From: Microvelia longipes
Taxonomy: Eukaryota > Arthropoda > Insecta > Hemiptera > Veliidae
Reading direction: 5' to 3'
NCBI GenBank assembly: GCA_018340805.1
Contig: JACMZG010000008.1
Coordinates: 75,745,188-75,809,187 of the forward strand
Length of the DNA stretch: 64,000 nucleotides
Below the pieces are notes generated by a model. It had not been told where the DNA came from. It searched no databases and was given only the letters and a program-made list of their open reading frames with translations. The position numbers and the translations under genes were made by a program. Below are positions 1 to 64,000 of the stretch, piece by piece. The stretch's first letter is position 1. Each line of letters starts with the position of its first letter.

Positions 1-60861
<60,861 letters not shown>

Positions 60862-62675
60862 CTGTAAAACAAAACACCAAATTTAGATTAGTTTCACCAT
60901 TAATGCAAATATACATTCAGTTTACTAATACAACAATCTTCAGACAAAAATAATAATTCAGATAAAATAAATATTTTGAATTTAAAGATAAAAACCTCAC
61001 TAAGGGAGAGAACTTTAAAACTAAGAACTTGATCAAATAAACAATTTTTACACTTTTTCAAAAGGTGCACATAAAGAGGTAAGTGAAGGTAGTGAGTTAA
61101 TAGATAATCAGCCAAGAACAGCTGAATAGGATGTAACACAAATAAAAATCTTAAATTTTCCTTCAGGACCGAACGTTTACTAAACTTTCAAGAATGTCCT
61201 ACAAAGATTTCTGATGTAAATAAGTGAATGAATAACCTTTTATCACATACATAATATAACATGCTAATAAATTTGTAAGATACAAAATTTAACTATATTA
61301 TTGTAGTGTTGTTTAAAAATTAAAATTGACAGGGTTGGAGAATAGAATGGACAAAAAAGATTACATATTATTCTTTCAGACAACAAGACGTTTTTCTGTA
61401 GAATATTTTAAAATCACATTGATTTTAATAGCCAATGATGAAAGACTTGATTAAAGAGAAAAAAATTGTATTCTATAGTGTAGATAACAGCTTGTTATTA
61501 CCACTTGTTAATACCAATAAGGTGGTTGAAATCCACAACAGGTTTGCAACTATTTTAAAATCGGTAGACATTTATCTTTCCAACTTAAGTATTTCCAAAA
61601 GTTTTAAGAAACTCTTTGTCTATGTTTAAAAATATCAGACAAAACAAATTAACATAAATAAACAAAGAAACAATAAATGAACAATAAATAAATATTATAT
61701 TATATTTATTTATGTTATATTTATATCATAAATATGATATAATAAACAAGTAACAATAAATAAACAAGTTAACCCAAACAAGAATTAATGCTAACATAGA
61801 TTTCCTCAATAACTAAAATTCCCAACATTTTTGATTGAACTATTTCATAACAGGCCCCTACACGGTATATTTTAATCTTTCCTCTCACTTAATTTTAACT
61901 AAAGCACCTTTGAAAAATACTTATTTATTAGTCGTGTAAGTGATAAATAAATCAGTGTTATTCATCATTGCAAAATTTTGCCCAAAGGAAACAATCATTA
62001 CTGAAAATAAAATAGGAAACTCCAGACACTTCCCATAATCACTACTACCAACCCAAACATTTAACATTTAGACTTAATGTGGCTACTTTAGAACTCAAAA
62101 ATACAACAGAAAGTAATCAGTACTTTCAAGAATGATTATAACTAAAAATATGGATTTCTTTGAGATCTTTTCAAAGATCTTAATAACCTTATTGGATAAG
62201 AAAACAAAGAGAGTTAATTTTGTTGAAACCATTAACTGATACACAAGCGTTTAACGTCCTCGATTAAATTTAACACAGAATTTAGAGACAATATTACATT
62301 AAATGACAATTGTCATTGAAACAATGACAATATTATTATAATGATATGATGTTAATTCCGAGTCAGTGTTGACATTAGTATTACTCCATCCATCAAAGTA
62401 TTATCAACAACTCATCATCATAATCCAGAGTAGTAGTTGCATTTTTTACAATTTTTATTTTTTAAATTAAATATCATAATGCAGATAAATACATGAAAAT
62501 ACTGTACTATAGTAATCTACATTTTTATAAAAGATCTAGTCTAATGTAACATAAATTCTATAAACTAATTAAAATATATACGTAATTAGTAACTTTGATA
62601 CTTTTTGTATGATACAACCATAAACAGGTAATAAACTGCGTAGGCTTGCGTGGTTATTGTCATGAAGATTTGGGT

Positions 62676-62864
62676 TTTCCGGTGGTGACCGCGTCAATTT
62701 AGATGAACAATCCGACGTTTCGCTTCCACTGTGGGAGGCATCTTCAGGGATGTAGGACATCATGGATAGAAACACAATGCTCTACAAAGCTGAACTGAGT
62801 AGTTCAGTTTTGAAGACCATTGTGTTTCTATCCATGATGTCCTACATCCCTGAAGATGCCTCCC
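62676..62864. repeat. Perfect 47-bp hairpin with a shared 40-bp module
   Basis: Positions 62733-62779 are exactly mirrored at 62818-62864 (gggaggcatcttcagggatg through aaacacaatg), separated by 38 bp. The adjoining module (62676-62717, tccggtggtgaccgcgtcaa and aatccgacgt) recurs in the centre of the element at 3254-3519. The G+C content is clearly above background. Frames over it are by-products of the palindrome. Confidence 0.9.
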
Positions 62865-63009
62865 AATATTGGATAATTTTTAAGCCATTGATGAAAACTC
62901 AAAAGACATCAAATGCAAAAGAAACATTAAAGGTCAGGATGTATCAAAGAGAAGGAGTGTTAAATATATAATATGACTGCAATCATATAAGACTGGCTGC
63001 CACCATGAT

Positions 63010-63190
63010 TTGATCTTATAAAGTAAGCTCTAAGCTGGCATGGGAATGTTTAAAGGTTTAAAAAACCTTCCTAGATTGGTTATTTACAACAATGAATCAG
63101 TTAGATGGATTCCTGAACGCAAAAAGAAATAGTAGATCCTTTGGCTAGACAAGGTGTCAGAAAGAAACTAAACACAAGGGTATCTATGTT
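63010..63190 (+). pseudogene. Decayed RNase H-like fragment of a non-LTR retrotransposon
   Basis: Across frame changes, the plus strand reads SSKLAWECLK, then LVIYNNESVRWIPERKKK, then DPLARQGVRKKLNTR. This order resembles the RNase H domain tail of I/R1/Jockey-type elements, where W(V/I)PGH...GNE.AD.LAR.G is usual. The histidine and the GNE part are lost, and stops and shifts are present, so it is dead. The assignment rests on pattern memory only. Confidence 0.4.
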
Positions 63191-63664
63191 TAGATCCAAG
63201 TGTATAGGTATTATATGAACCCTCACAATCAAATCATAGTAATTTAAGAAGTATCAAAATTATTAATTAAATACTAAACATGAAAATATAATTAAAAGTT
63301 AATTAAAATAATTTCTCATGTAACTATCATATAACAACAGATATTATGTTTATAAGTGCAAAAAATCTCTCATCAAATACTAATTCTTAAACTAAAATAT
63401 ATTTTTTCACCCAAAATGTATATGCATAAATATTCCAAAATAAATATACTAAGAAAATAAATTTGATACCATTTTTTATAATATCTACATGATAAATTAC
63501 AGTGATTGTCTTATAACCTGGTTTATATCACTGATTTTATAACAAAAAAATGGAGCACACGAATAAAGATGCAAGAAAGTATTCAATTTAAAGTAAACAA
63601 ACAATCCCTGAAAGTTTCAATGTCAAATAAGTGTGATAGCTTTTATTTAAAATAATAATTTACA

Positions 63665-64000
63665 TTATAACCTTAGAATGAGCATAACGGATAACAACAA
63701 AAGCAGGTTTGCTGGTGGTCTTAACTAAAGCTGCCACCTCAACAAAATATAATTTTCTTTTATCAAAGTTGGCAATACTTCTGGTTGCAGGAATATTAAG
63801 TTATATTTTTAATTAATACTCTATTATTCATTAAATACTATTATAAACATAAGATTTTATTTTCTTTTTAAATCCAATTTTTAATAATAAAAATATGTTA
63901 AAAGTAGTCTTTGTCAATTAAATGTAGACCCTGTAAACCTTTTTGCTATGTTAGACCAATTTGATTACATACTTAGCTGGTTTTAACGCTTTTTTATTAA
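63665..64000. mobile_element. Diverged copy of the 533-bp MITE family, cut by window edge
   Basis: gataacaacaaaagcagg, ttggcaatacttctggttgc, ctattattcattaaatact and aaaagtagtctttgtcaa follow in the same order as in the full copies. The right terminal repeat would lie beyond the window. It is clearly older than the other two copies. Confidence 0.75.

Larger units (their letters stand above)
60862..64000 (-). other. Upstream intron of cac (right edge; upstream exon not in window)
   Basis: No further channel exon was recognised. The segment holds a perfect hairpin (62733-62864), a decayed RNase H-like remnant (63010-63190) and the start of a diverged MITE copy (63665 onwards). About 60870-62600 is otherwise AT-rich intron with no supportable feature. 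Confidence 0.8.

Overview
The window is intronic-rich eukaryotic DNA, about three-quarters A+T by eye. It carries one recognisable gene: the middle part of a voltage-gated calcium channel alpha-1 subunit of the Cav2 class (cacophony / Dmca1A type), encoded on the minus strand. Its sequence closely resembles insect Cav2 proteins as I remember them. The II-III linker is short and I see no vertebrate-type synprint region. The likely source is an arthropod, most probably an insect with an AT-rich, transposon-rich genome; I cannot name the species.

The gene enters at the right edge and leaves at the left edge. Seventeen exons could be placed by reading conserved protein between AG acceptors and GT donors, and every exon length and phase is consistent with its neighbours. 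In transcription order: 60861-60777 (end of I-II linker), 59661-59534 (IIS1), 58696-58474 (IIS2-S4), 48242-48038 (IIS5), 46830-46609 (pore II and IIS6), 44816-44716 and 42834-42718 (II-III linker), 41694-41505 (IIIS1-S2), 39912-39800 (IIIS2-S3), 39185-38928 (IIIS4-S5), 37246-37103 (pore III), 35800-35599 (IIIS6), 33989-33825 (III-IV linker and IVS1), then two alternative IVS2 exons (20724-20614 and 17819-17709), 9461-9375 or 9461-9360 (IVS3) and 314-132 (IVS4-S5). With one IVS2 exon and the short IVS3 form this is 844 complete codons. Domain I, pore IV, IVS6, the C-terminus, promoter and 3' UTR lie outside the window.

The most notable point is built-in splice diversity in the domain IV voltage sensor. 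Two 37-codon IVS2 exons, both phase 0/0 and divergent but homologous, lie 2.8 kb apart and should be used mutually exclusively. The IVS3 exon has two in-frame donor sites 15 nt apart that add or remove five residues in the extracellular IVS3-S4 loop. These exons sit among by far the longest introns of domains III-IV (13.1, 2.8, 8.2 and 9.1 kb), whereas the others there are 0.6-1.7 kb.

The rest is intron filled with repeats: a hAT-like element with an 8-bp target duplication (6686-7393), two MITE-like families with several copies each, long inverted repeats and foldbacks, tRNA-derived SINE-like units, a dispersed retroelement-like family, minisatellites with units of 20, 30, 47, 62 and about 93 bp, and nine long TA/CA microsatellites. 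No second protein-coding gene, CRISPR array, rRNA gene or intact tRNA was found.
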